NCBI GenBank assembly: GCA_002685075.1
Contig: NYWO01000115.1
Coordinates: 1 to 46,952, forward strand
Direction: 5' to 3'
DNA length: 46,952 nucleotides
Source: Arcobacter sp.
Lineage (GTDB): Bacteria > Campylobacterota > Campylobacteria > Campylobacterales > Arcobacteraceae
The notes beneath the pieces are model-generated. The model searched no databases. It saw nothing but the letters and a program-made list of their open reading frames with translations, and was not told where the DNA came from. Both the position numbers and the translations under genes were made by a program. This document shows, in pieces, positions 32,801 through 35,002 of the stretch; the stretch's first letter is position 1, and every line of letters starts with the position of its first letter.

Positions 32801-34992
32801 GAACAATGACAGTTACAAGTGGAACTATAAGTGGAAGTGGAACAACAGCCGTAATGGGAACAGGAACATTAAGTGCAGATGCTACAAAATTAAGTTCTGA
32901 AGTTATAACAGGAGATGGAGCAATTACTATCTCAAACCTACAAGGTCAAACAAATAGTACATTTGCAGGATTAGATGCAGGATTAACAGTAACAGCAGAT
33001 TGGGCAAGTACAGATGCAGCATATATAGGAAACTTAACAAATGTAGATGCATTAACTGTTTCAGGTGGAACAATGACTGTAACAGATGATATACTAGGAA
33101 GTTTAGCAACAAGTGGAGCAGGAAATATCGTAGTAGAAGTAAATACAACTTCAGCACAAGACTTTGCAAACTTAACTTTAAGTGGAAGTGAAACTATTCA
33201 GTTTACAGGAAATTCAATATTTACAGGAAACTTTCAAAATTCAGATGTTTTAGTTGATGGTGGAGTTACACTTACAACTGATGCTGTAAAACTTAATGGA
33301 AAAACAGCGACAGGAACAGGAACAATAGAACTTACAAATCTAGATGCAACACCAGCAGCAGATTTAGCTAACTTAGATTCAGGATTAACAGTAAATGGAA
33401 CAATTGCAAATTCAGTAGCATATACAGGAAGCTTAACTTCATTAGATTCTTTAACAGTAGATGTAGGTGCAACACTTACAACAGATGCAGATAATATAGA
33501 AGATGTAACAACAACAAATAATGGAATAGTTACAGTAAACAATCTACAAGCTATAACAGATATGGATTTAACAAAAATCACTGGAGGAACAACAAATGCC
33601 AATTGGTCAGGAGATGCAACATTTGATGGAAAACTAGGAACATCAAACTTAACAGTGTCAACAGGTGTTATGACTCTTGCAGCAGCTAGTGTTATTGCAA
33701 ATGCTACTTCTATTGTTGTAAATGGAACTATCGTTGCAGATGCAAGTAAATTAAGCGGTGAAGAAATATCAGGTACGGGTACCTTAACTGTAAATAATTT
33801 AAATGCAGATTTAGATGCATCTTTCACAAACTTAACAGTAGATACTATAAATGCATATTGGGATGGAACAGCAAGTTATGTGGGTAATTTAACAAATGTA
33901 GATACTTTAGCTATCTCAGGTGGAACTATGACAGTTGATGATTCAACTCTTGGTACATTAACTGTAGAAGGAACTGGAAACTTGACAGTAACTGCAGATG
34001 ATTCAAATGTAGATTTATCAAATGTAAGTAATTCTTTAGGAACAGTTACTATAGATGATAGTGCTTCAAATGTAACTATAACAGGAACTGCTGGAGATGA
34101 TATCTTAAACTTAAATAGTGGAGATGATACAGCTAATTTAGGTCTTGGGAATGATACTGTTAATATTGATTTTTCTAATCTTAATGCAAGTGATAATATT
34201 AATGGTGAAGGTGGAATTGATACCTTAAATATTACAAGTTCTGGTTCAATTGATTCTGATGATATTGTTGATGGTGTAAGTGGTTTTGAAACATTAAATA
34301 TGTCATCAGGAGCTGATACTATCAATTTTGATGATACAACAGACTTTAGTACTTTTACATCAGAATTTACAAATATTGTTGATGCCGGAGGTAATGATAC
34401 TTTATCTTTTGGAAGTACTATAGTGTCAGGAGATTTAAACTTTAGTAATTTGTCAGGTTTTGAAAATTTAAATCTATCAAGTGCAGGTGATAATATTATT
34501 CTAAGTGGTGATGAATCAGAAAATATAAATGGATTAGGTGGAGATGATGAGTTTACACTTGATTTTAGTAATATTAGTGATTTTGATATTGATGGTGGAG
34601 CTGGAACAAATGATACGGTAGATGTAAACAGTACTTCTGGAGTTAATGTTGCATCTGATGGAGATGCATTATTTACAAGTGAGGACTTTACAAATATCGA
34701 GCACTTAGATATCCGTGGATTAAATGGTGGAGCAGGTTTTTCTGCTGATGATAATAATGAGTTTGAATTTACACTAGCAATGGTTGAAAAGTGGATGGGA
34801 ACTACATCAGGAGATTTAAAACTTACTCTTACTAGTGAACAAGCTGAAGATATTAAATTTCTTGAAAATGATGATATTAATCCAACTCAAGAACATAATA
34901 CTACTAATAATGGTGCAACAGAAATAGTATCAGGAACATCTTATAGTTTAGACAATGATACTACATTGACAATAGATATACAAAATTTATAA
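5221..34992 (+). CDS. Giant RTX adhesin, type I secretion substrate (9,923 aa)
   Basis: An uninterrupted 29.8-kb frame for a protein near 1 MDa, very rich in Gly, Asp, Asn, Thr and Ser; I noticed no cysteine. Order of regions: N-terminal domain about 1-110; acidic Glu/Pro linker 111-200; beta-rich non-repeat segment 200-440; RTX modules about 460-8200, which by hand count contain about 77 ENIIGS-type elements alternating with GGxGxDT nonapeptides and DTVDYS strands; a Thr/Ser/Gly repeat region about 8200-9620 with regularly spaced Trp; a last RTX-like block 9621-9800; and a C-terminal end finishing in TLTIDIQNL, typical of uncleaved type I secretion signals. RTX repeats bind calcium and fold outside the cell, so this is probably a surface or biofilm adhesin. 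The transporter genes follow in the same operon. The N-terminal domain may hold the protein in the TolC pore as LapA's does, but resemblance is weak and I see no LapG-type di-alanine site. No frameshift is visible. Confidence 0.93.
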   Translation: MATDNKYIKYQNKSLKIIDKPLQGENIAVYVRPGDLVDFKIPGIDLEDLEYQLVGGDIVMDIPGYGTFTFVSMALMGFNDTPPTFASNSGKQLTLGDILSEVKEINSLPIDSLVSNAEVNIPDNTAKENAEGDATQNNAEATPQVIIQEIEVAPEDNPDETEEVSEFEIPPVEEVELVEVDFTSNEESVSTSSKTEESITEGITPVLSFDIDIQHINLNDETTSSILTVEGGGGVSYDNIYPDVNTTADRAAIAKQTNSELIDYSYITNTQASSLVINADNSNLIDENKVSRTISLNPSQPEGFAIETITLETSTSVDGLNIEYATLSGGNWIIKKDNPATEEIDGFTFDSSGNIEVIFSLDRNQTNDNFELKISAESIFSLDNVSEENLSTIETPVETTIDFTKTYGVNVKEIVDVNDTNEYLFNSFTNSSGKVYTSGFVITTNINDNIIYGSETVKNVVNGGVANDTVITGSANDTIYGNSGNDIITSGLGDDIVDGGDGNDTLDFSNIDDQDNIGIKANLSSIDDPLINKGTITGDGVDTVSDIENIIGTQDNDLLIGDDKVNILKGENGADTLYGNEGDDTLEGGSGNDTIEGGIGEDVLKGDDGTDTVSYANAVSADTNGVTVNLEDNPDFEGKGSATGIDGIDILYDFENVIGSNYKDTIIGNNSNNILNALDGDDLIIGNEGNDTIDGGEGVDTVDFTDAGSLEIVDLVDGKASGGDGIDSLISIENIVGSQFGDTLKGNEKNNKLEGGKGDDTIYGGLNDDEIYGGLDDETYDDNDTASYEDIISSADGIQGVVVDLTKTSIQDTINAGNDLLVDIENLIGSTFNDTLTGDSKNNTLLGGDGNDTIFAGGSEATGNDYVDGGLGNDDLLSFNNLTDIVKVDLKESVSQDTGAGGNIFITNIENIEGGSANDILTGNEKDNSLLGLSGDDLLSGGLGKDTLLGGENNDTLIGGSGNDFLDGGEGDEDEVNYAEASDGVNLTLAEDGLEATATIGSGDEKEEDVIKNIENITGSQYTDILTGNSKNNSIDAGSGNDSLKASAGEDIFVGNIGSDTVDYHDIDTSTFTTGLNVELKTTDEATLTLNGNDKDSLYTVENIIGTDLKDIIKGDSEANILEGKEGNDTLYGGEGNDYLDGGTNTDFSTENDWLDYSTADSTVTSTGLKGITVDLSITTQQQVSETEGFDTIKNIENIIGSNYDDTLSGNGLNNTLDGGFGKDTLKGGAGDDYFIGGDGVDTVDYSDVSNNLNVDLKSLATTEVATGQGIDTFDSIEGVIGGTGDDTLIGTDGANNIIGGDGDDTLISFGVTDTTNGTVDSLDGGEGNDLISFGFTSNDISLDLSNSNEQQTGGAGELVVTDVEDIYGGYGDDEFLGNDDDNIIKGSFGNDTLYGSAGADTLNGGKDSEQHRFSITSVGIISFVIGGVTISTTDASASTSEQISSLINDFNAKNASNIQDLGTIGTDGTYIYLESELIVGDGNVGGDAPQNLEDKNDFAFTDTVDYSTLTGLSVNVDLSTQTVTKSDGSIDVILDIEEVIGGSGNDILTGDENDNILRGGSGNDIINGGLGVDTLYGDEGNDTFISSVGDGIDTIYGGDNSDTIDYSDESDKIIVSLNGVNQTRVSINGTDNDYIQEIENITSGSADDILTGDSNDNTFKSNAGDDTLSGGEGDDYLDGGDHTIDNATTQDSTAAYTGKGDWVDYSSATSTGVTVDLTTTDAQTISATEGKDTLINIENITGSDLGDTLIGDDGDNTLDGGKGDDTLKGNDGDDSFVGGDGLDTVDYSDVSEKLIIDIGALPTTEIAPGQGIDTYNSIEGIIGGTNDDTLTGDSEDNVLSGYIGNDTLKGNGGDDTLDGGTGKDTVDYSSATSTGVNVDLSESNAQIISDTEGEDLLIDIENIIGSDLGDVLIGSSEVNTIKAGEGDDTLIGNSNSNILDGEEGIDTADYSGITTSVGIDADMNTGLVDYNLNSQDSLKNIENIRGSKNSDTIIGNTTATGAEAVNTFEGMGGADIISGGAGDDTIYGAQEGDDLTSTDSADTLSGGAGADEIYGQTGNDTLSGDAGVDELYGGAGNDSVNLSYLNSTSTGATVDFVTNTTNDGSETDTLDSIESAIGSDNADTFKLNSTFVLETNIIDGKDGVDTIDYSNYILNGVTINLGNENEQTIVSATGDKDKIKDIENFIGGTKNDNITGSDSDNNLDGNEGSDTFYASNGTDIIDGGIDSSSDDTDVANYSTLTSKIVLTGSGSEYSILKSDAKTDTLKNIEEVQGTASKDTMTGSSADVDDIFKGGDNSDTLIGNLGDDELYGEDGDDTLKGGAGNDYLDGGANTTAGGDTVDFSDAIEVGEEGITVDLSATGAQAVGGNLGSDTLVDIENVIGSDFKDSIVGDDDTNIINAGAGNDTISGGDGADKLYGEAGNDTVEFSNTVGESTGDKIDGGDGSDTVDYSKVTSKIEVDLKDEAGGSADVKVGTTLDDHQIENIENVIGTDESDTISGNSSQNILSGGDGDDTLDGEGGVDATLLDTLIGGLGNDTFIVNDTGYTVYDGSTNQGSDYIDTVDFSSIASASSDKVNVNLQTGDFTLNGNEIIGTTFNGIEGVIGGVGDDSIVGTTQANTLVGGAGDDTLLGNGASNGIDYIDGGTHTDGKGDFVSFNYTGANGVTVDLSNEEAQNIDGIIGNDLQIIGIENIEGSVGNDFLTGNDSDNTINSLSGDDIIYASGGSDTIDGGDNTTSGDTVDYSSLNGVTINVQTDNSILVTKSSGTDTLTNIENLKASSGDDIINGNDNENILYGGNGNDTIDGKDGDDSLYGESGDDKLIGGLGNDLLNGGTNTDGTVENDTVDYSNRTDAGIDLTLASGSGTSFIDTNGGISGTFTTLTNHEVNEEKDTLVDIENIIGTQLTDIITGDANENTIIGEAGDDSLSGGAGSDKLEGGEGDDTLQGDAGADLMYGNEGSDTFIQTAVTGDTTGDLIYGGSEIATSTDSDTVDYSALSTGINLTLNDEGLANVTVGSTPNDHQLSDIENIIGTTGADTIEGDTQDNILDGFSGNDDTISYENTNSAVTVNLGSDINSDINFDATTNVITASSGTSNTGGNDTLSNFDNIIGSDNADTLIGDDSANTINGGLGDDLLLGGAGGDEFLGGDGNNTVSYALESQVTAKLTRGAIQGTGVVGTDTDKFTNIQNIIGTTGNDTIEGNEEDNTLIGGAGEDTLSYESADSSDDSGVTVTLSDSTDLYTIDTINDGEDVISGFENIIGSSKDDVLSGNSSSNTIDAGSGDDTLSGGAGLDELNAGTGNDTFKITDADVDGVIDVLDGEGNTDTLDYSSLSNTYHVDVNLATPSAKVLDTSDVVQDNDTISNIENVIGTSNNDTITGDDNLVNGNQLEGGAGNDILDGGLGADILKGDAGDDVFIGSNFDGDTINGGTEDTIGDTVDYSEIQTNAVTVDLSNTTSDNVTINSTTHTISDIENITGTDQDDQITGDSGVNTLLGGTGNDTIDGGLGADYLDGGGATENNVLSYDSINHAVRIDLENSSGITDLNDDGFSFDASSQNTDTNDEQDTISNFKTAEGSKLDDILIASDSGNTLLGNEGADTLQGGAGDDILEGEENADTFILGTNNGTNGSDTVRGGTGKDTADYSAITDTSKSISVELEGSEVKIVTISGEVSDTLQDVENVIGGAGDDNITGDGGVNTLEGGIGNDNLDGADGKDILHGGDGKDNILGGDKEDTLYGDAGDDILSGEAGADSLFGGEGDDQLSGGEGIDYLDGGDHTVGIGDSIVFSSESGKLDINLRDIVTDGYAQAKLNNNGDDFLKNIENITGTNQDDYIGGNESNNTILAINGDDVIVGDAGDDYLEGGEGDDTFKAGIDAAGDKTLVDGDDGSDTIDGGSNDETNGDTIDYSALSKSIDVTLDGSNNTTVNITDYSNDTIKNIENVTGSSVNDTIIGDSEDNTLDGDDGDDTLSGAGGDDVLIGGEGVDIADYSNAGKGIIVNLTNAIEVSQDGFDSSDDLSEIEVILGSSYQDSMTGSASTDTLIGANGDDKFYSTDGSDIIYGGTIASDGTHSVGSSEYDKVYYTDAAKVFVDLSDTIEDSDGNFYSEALKSNSFANDGFDSNLESTDSLYGIRNISGSSGFDTLIGDDLGNKLEGQDGDDILEGGLGDDFLEGGDGKDTFKATSADDGLDTIDGGTDSDTVDYSVLGVGNEIKLTLAETGITNQIIIVGSSGSDKIKNIENVVGSQGIDTITGNSDINTIYGQAGNDIIDGKAGNDFLYGEDGDDTLKGGFGDDYIDGGDHTVGIGDTVDYSDAKLAVTVDMSGSAVIVNANLGEDTLVNIENVKGSGFDDTFYSDTSNPNTFYGGEEISIGDTVDYFNYDNGLKDATDKIIADIETGTVSVINDTSGTSTTITDKLDNIENITGSAGNDTITGDENENTLKGLAGNDTISGGLESDYLDGGTGDDDRVDYSYSSTGVIVDLSNGTGVVDANDSDTLIGFENVTGTSDNDIIIFNSNSGSKENIENEIDGSDGTGDTVSYENYTDDLTIDMGAGSTATGDNDILTDIENVKGGTGADTFNTNTAISNRFDGNDGIDTLDYTGLDQTINLTLNGSSSTTIQLSGGINDTTLNIENITGGNKNDTITGDNENNIFYGNTGDDTLNGVDGNDILYGGEDNDSLIGGAGDDSIEGGSGNDNIQGGSDKDIIYGDSSTDLALSGNDIIDAGTGNDTVYGGLGNDQIEGNANDDRLIGGLGQDIINGGEGSDTIYGDDELSADTTGSNDTLSGGLGNDKLYGGYGDDTLAGGANDDEIYGGAGTDTVDYRTATSGVKVDLGNDGATSQNVGGGQGLDKITEIENVLGSSFDDKFYTNITGNNTFDGGTNEGSETDDDETYGDTVDYSDKLTDSNDKIIVDLSNATPTVSVYNDGVNTSTDTLVNIENITGTSGSDEIIGSDEDNTLEGKDGDDILQGGDGIDTLDGGDGIDKAIYTYAGTSVTIDLDNETASVNGTDKDTLIDIENIDGSGYDDKVIMKAGNNPNIIDGALGEDTVSYEKYTTNVTIDLTDETSQVVTPIVISGIEDKDTLISIENLIGGLGDDIFTGSISDNSLSGGAGDDSFNVSTGNDYINGGSEDDESRGSDTIDYSSISNGGISVTLNNSTKVNLTQDTDNDGIFELSDKIDEIINIENVIGTKDDDYITGDIGINTLNGNEGNDLLDGGADSDILIGGAGEDTFKGGAGNYNDVIYGGELVGTTHTDTESDTIDYSSATAAVTVNLDDVSNQTSIVAGATGYGYGIEQGLDSLFGIENAIGSTLSDIFVTNSNETNIIDGGSDGLEGDTIDYSSKDTAIDVTLNGSTLVDVAVDGLTTTTADDDQIKNIENVIGSSVGDMIFGDALANTLDGNQGDDSLSGGAGNDRLIGGTGNNTVSYTYSVTSGVSVDLGAGTGTVSASDDDILSEIQNVIGTGLADKITGNDEVNILTGGDGTDIFYSSEESDIINGDGDADTMDYSNSTGQKISVDLGSNSAKVDLIAGDFTNPEYTDTLNSIENISGTLNDDTITGNEEANLLQGNDGKDILNGAGGADIIEAGANDDLVIMSSKNDALGDDIDGGTGYDTIDYQAFTEGVTINMQGITDVTVTVGTDTNHHTFTGIENIIATSQKDIITADGETNKIVGMAGDDTISGSADNDILYGGNEANDLSTSGNDVLNGGSGDDTLYGGDNSDNLSGGDGKDTLYGNEGVDSLVGDAGDDELYGGDGADTLKVGLGSDIAYGEDGADTFVFERSDLGNDIIYGGDSLTDTGFDTVNYSESFNGMVVTLGDNNTIGTASSADQGDDTLYGIENVIGSNTDVYADVITGNNLTNTLSGRAGNDTLYGEEGEDTLFGGDNNDELHGGIGIDSIDGDAGDDKIYGDANNDILTGGTGNDIFYATALDDGADTIDGGNEADSSKGSDTVDYSILTDNNNKIIATLAEDIDTDSDVEVYNNTVLQHTDTIKNIENITGTSGDDTFTGNTSANILTGGEGTDKANYDYAALSAGITVNLEAGTASDGDTLNSIEYIVGSDFDDTFITNAVDNNTIEGGTNTVSGDWIDYSLNKATDLTLDLSTLISGFATAQVNENTKQDNLQGIENVKGTEGIDNIIGDAQINTILGNSGNDIIDGGSNADILKGNAGDDTFVGINFDGDNIDGGSDDETIGDTVNYSAVTTYGVTVDLSDIDGDNVAINGNTHTLTDIENIKGTGQVDNITGDSEKNILEGGASNDILSGNAGNDTLKGDAGEDRLEGGEGDDRLEGGDDNDILEGGKGDDDLYGGEGSDTADYSNATSTIETDGNFIFIGSERDYRDSIENIIGSNIDGSGDIIVDEDTDVTVNAFYGLAGDDTITEGAGSDIVEGGAGDDYIYAGIGNDVIDGDDTNSSIANGSSDTLDFTKVLISDDTGDTRYIGNESSNDLYTGIEIDLSESGSQRIHAQFGTDTITNIENVIGTSKADYIKGNDSSNLIEGRDGNDYLIGLDGADSFIGGEGADTVDFSDGGGAVVVDMTKEQTAGLESTYRVQSDGYANANKEFIDSIEHIITGTGNDIIYGDDQGNSIITATGDDTIRGGTGGDYIDGGEENTAGDTVDFSDLSKSVTVTLNATGSGSAISGTDTDTLIDIENVIGTVEDDIISGDIQNNTLKAGDGNDYIKGGAGKDYIDGEGGLSDTADFSDGTGIKIDLSELDANDRVENDGFGNQEYLDGVENIVGTGSVDTIIGDISNNKLEGGSDADTLQGNGGNDILIGNDGSDTFISGIGTNIIYGGDEVSSDADSSRDVIDYSAVDDDTTINLELNHASAGTTFDDKLYDIQDVLGSSANDEITGTTNEINSLMGQGGDDTFNAALDGDFIFGGDNDTDTSKNDTADYSDIDTTDGRAINVDLTKDNTSGNEKVQQISDITKFDVLAGIENIIGTQNADIIKGSDSDTEINTLDGNKGNDTFYSSDGVDSFIGGEGIDILDFSENNTSAKPVNVDLSSNKTVDDGYGKVDYISADIEVIIGSTDTDIITGNSNDNTLLGNAGIDEIYGGAGKDSIEGGLGADTLKGDAGNDTILGGADGDYIYGGDGDDELNGEAGDDKIYFDKGNDFITGGDGADILTYEEQIITGSGITVTLNDTNGTIEVGSDGTDTILDHIETIIGTGIDDTFKGYVGTNNSEDYSDTFLGLSGDDVFDGGLGDDYIDGGTQSSGDTITFDTVSSTIGVDIDLNRAQTDAIDKTDYAVLEDGFGGKDYVTDVENIIGSKNDDNLAGSNGVDNIIQGGDGNDTLYYTSGNDKLYGGTTTVSSGNDWLSFENANIGSTDVHLSEGGTVGSTNVYGIDNIIDSVDNTNTRDFFGNDNSNRFITYAGVDEVRGYAGDDIYDLGSGDDLVESAYGNDTIIGGTGSDTIRYIEYEGINGIEFDAELNQQTLSVDTDGDGVIDYTDIVFQEIQNDGTGATDLIYEIQNIYTADNSTFKDIIKFDDQDNDIRTYKGNDTIDGRGGEDLIYAGDGDDLINGGSENDEIHAGNNNDNVYGDDGDDDIFGDGGNDYIEGGIGADDIDAGSGDDIILNDEGIDTINGNTHGSTGDTMTFKVNGTNGIVSNLSGTILSYDATSLAGNKTIDTFGNTETVTNIENITATDYKDIVQGNDSDNSFTMGEGDDTIYGSLGDDEIYGDGGNDLLDYTNITGGNGVTLTLGGTAKIGTDDVQNINDIENIRGSDYTDIITGNSGVNTLWGGESNDTLDGGANNDELYGDDGDDTLIGGEGANILDGGTATTYTDGNIKTGDTADYTLIGAKVTIDLDASGDAIADIDGKDNDTLISIENLTGSGIGDELTGNDNANTLKGNNGSDILNGEGGDDYIDGGDNVDYIDGGTGDDELYGDGGNDIFIASDADGIDTIDGGDDLDIVDYSSVTGPLDITLEDDGAEITVNNAGEDKLTNIEGFYGTSSDDKLVGNNLDNIFEGRAGDDILTGNAGNDLLYGGEGDDTLSGGLGNDTIDGGNDDSTGDWVDYSLSSSAININLRADDNQATGEGTDKISGIEHIDVENNQNNIVQGDANDNSFVAGTGDDTLSFSGSTDAVIIDFDAKTSSGDGSDEFVEFENFIGTGHADTLQNDSVKADGDFKSFDGGSGVDTADYSGSTQAITVDVNGNTQTTLTVGSDDDILTNVEIVKTGSGDDIFNVTSTTNLDTLDAGGETTKDILQLSGDIDLSSVTLLNFEEIQVADNQTLTLSATDLDGKDMSIVLGIDAKLIVTATNDQEDHDFDNIEVTKGTNSITELVVSDTLDLSQKILGDAINGNNIFDTFTVSGDLTLLESQVIGKTITGTGSARVEVSANSDTEFDTILSTTGTNTIHFTGDSTFTGNFDNSNVIVDNTYTLTTDAAIIDSLTVDNSGTIVITDLDNDSGTANADLSGITGSGTASATWDGTDEFIGDLGTVSVDIASGVMSADGSKIDGKTITGAGTLTIIGKGDGSLDVSNISTTPALDVNITDGATTLTGITTDVDASGSTSDITINTDELTNTFIGGSANDTVTYTGATGTYSGTLSSIENFSTANTVTFTASELDGKTIDFTGAGNINVSGYTGAEDLSNISSTGSGNLFLDITNDVTLGVLLDDFNINLAADNITLTADANNLDGLIVTDNANNTTVQINNLDVKTDADIANVNADTINATWTSGTGTFTGDLTNVDNLEVTAGSMSVDATLLKSDVNITNNGTMTITNIDETPILDLSGLSGTGTTNVESDGNVTFIGDLGSANLTVTNNSTFTANAGAVELGTGTITVEAGSSLNVDSTEILGQTVNGAGTTNIENMQDSSGTADYSTIGTTTTTLDWSGTGSNFTGNIGTADLTVSSGTMNIDSGATLENGNLTVDSGATLNIDVNEAHSQAITNDGTVNVTSFQSKLDVDVSQITGSGTTNLNWTATDATFTGDIGDANLLVTGGNMTIGSSADISGNGSLTVNGSGTMTLEASKANNETITGTGTVVVTDLAADTILSNISTTTVTAQSNSDITFTGNLGTADLTITNNSTFTATTGDLGTGTITVESGSTLSADVDKISGITVDGSGIINATNLESSLTADLSGYNASLTVNADWSSASDLTFNGNLTNVDTLTVSSGTMSVDTDILDVVGSVVNNSTINVNNLETVTNMDLSAFTGSGTTNANWSGDATFTGNVGSSNLTVSSGTMTVTSGTISGSGTTAVMGTGTLSADATKLSSEVITGDGAITISNLQGQTNSTFAGLDAGLTVTADWASTDAAYIGNLTNVDALTVSGGTMTVTDDILGSLATSGAGNIVVEVNTTSAQDFANLTLSGSETIQFTGNSIFTGNFQNSDVLVDGGVTLTTDAVKLNGKTATGTGTIELTNLDATPAADLANLDSGLTVNGTIANSVAYTGSLTSLDSLTVDVGATLTTDADNIEDVTTTNNGIVTVNNLQAITDMDLTKITGGTTNANWSGDATFDGKLGTSNLTVSTGVMTLAAASVIANATSIVVNGTIVADASKLSGEEISGTGTLTVNNLNADLDASFTNLTVDTINAYWDGTASYVGNLTNVDTLAISGGTMTVDDSTLGTLTVEGTGNLTVTADDSNVDLSNVSNSLGTVTIDDSASNVTITGTAGDDILNLNSGDDTANLGLGNDTVNIDFSNLNASDNINGEGGIDTLNITSSGSIDSDDIVDGVSGFETLNMSSGADTINFDDTTDFSTFTSEFTNIVDAGGNDTLSFGSTIVSGDLNFSNLSGFENLNLSSAGDNIILSGDESENINGLGGDDEFTLDFSNISDFDIDGGAGTNDTVDVNSTSGVNVASDGDALFTSEDFTNIEHLDIRGLNGGAGFSADDNNEFEFTLAMVEKWMGTTSGDLKLTLTSEQAEDIKFLENDDINPTQEHNTTNNGATEIVSGTSYSLDNDTTLTIDIQNL
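8677..9099 (+). repeat. Two-module block, copy A (partner 10324-10722)
   Basis: This stretch and 10324-10722 share matches beyond the RTX consensus: DTVDYSDVS, then ATGQGIDTFDSIEGVIGG here against APGQGIDTYNSIEGIIGG there, in the same order and spacing. It indicates duplication of a two-module block, about 1.64 kb apart. Confidence 0.65.
9448..9660 (+). other. Non-RTX insert in the adhesin, flagellin IN-like
   Basis: Residues about 1410-1480 interrupt an RTX module with unrelated sequence: FSITSVGIISFVIGGVTIST, then SEQISSLINDFNAKNA, then DGTYIYLESE. The order of strand, G-V-T-I-S, helix with L-I-N-x-F-N, and a final strand ending in L-x-S resembles the IN motif repeated in flagellins and hook-associated proteins. 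RTX modules resume at the DTVDYS near 9730. The resemblance is from memory of the motif and needs a profile search. Confidence 0.45.
10324..10722 (+). repeat. Two-module block, copy B (partner 8677-9099)
   Basis: Second copy of the block described at 8677. A third partial copy of its first module follows directly at about 10820-11020, with SSATSTGVNVDLSESNAQ matching SSATSTGVTVDLTTTDAQ at the start of this block. Confidence 0.65.
15424..15681 (+). repeat. Dispersed module copy A (partner 23701-23961)
   Basis: Shares ADILKGDAGDD, FDGD, TIGDTVDYS, VTVDLS and a NTHT-like ending with 23701-23961 in the same order and spacing (258 and 261 bases). The two lie 8.3 kb apart, so this part of the array moved or was copied over a long distance. 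Confidence 0.65.
18229..18540 (+). repeat. Dispersed module pair copy A (partner 19774-20097)
   Basis: Both copies read IENV-x-GS-x-FDD-x-FY, a short spacer, GDTVDY, a D-K-I-I strand, a V-S-V strand with N-D, and IENITG followed by a D-E-x-N-T-L ending. The match is stronger than the general consensus and the copies are 1.55 kb apart. A third relative lies near 23050-23275. Confidence 0.6.
19150..19680 (+). repeat. Longest compact RTX nonapeptide run
   Basis: About 16 nonapeptides of the GGxGxDT type follow one another here with little spacer, near the middle of the protein (residues about 4645-4820). Elsewhere runs are normally 3 to 8 long before a DYS/ENIIG segment intervenes. It probably forms one long continuous beta-roll. 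Shorter dense runs occur near 16270-16540, 22240-22560 and 26340-26580. Confidence 0.75.
19774..20097 (+). repeat. Dispersed module pair copy B (partner 18229-18540)
   Basis: Second copy of the module pair described at 18229; it follows the long compact RTX run directly. Confidence 0.6.
23701..23961 (+). repeat. Dispersed module copy B (partner 15424-15681)
   Basis: Second copy of the module described at 15424, with ADILKGNAGDD, FDGDN, TIGDTVNYS and NTHTLTDIENI in matching order. Confidence 0.65.
29821..34080 (+). repeat. Beta-helix-like Trp-marked repeat region of the adhesin
   Basis: The RTX pattern stops and a Thr/Ser/Asn/Gly-rich repeat takes over, about residues 8200-9620. A recurring unit reads like NANWSGDATFTGNVG, then NLTVSSGTMTV, then a G-T-G-T strand and a V-x-N-L strand. 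I count nine such Trp sites at 30526, 31273, 31747, 32011, 32530, 32740, 33001, 33604 and 33859, with a basic spacing of about 255-265 bases and some larger gaps. Autotransporter-like beta-helices look similar. Codon choice shifts toward GGA, ACA and GCA. Two 39-base segments at 32722 and 33586 differ at one base, so this part is younger or better conserved than the RTX array. Confidence 0.75.
34621..34992 (+). other. C-terminal domain and probable type I secretion signal of the adhesin
   Basis: After a last RTX-like block (34081-34620) comes a non-repeat segment containing FTNIEHLDIRGLNGGAG and FEFTLAMVEKWMG, followed by a Thr/Asn-rich tail ending in TLTIDIQNL. Uncleaved signals for LapB/HlyB-type exporters lie in the last 50-100 residues and are poorly conserved, so the call rests on position and composition. 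Confidence 0.65.
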
Positions 34993-35002
34993 TGGAAAGA
35001 AA

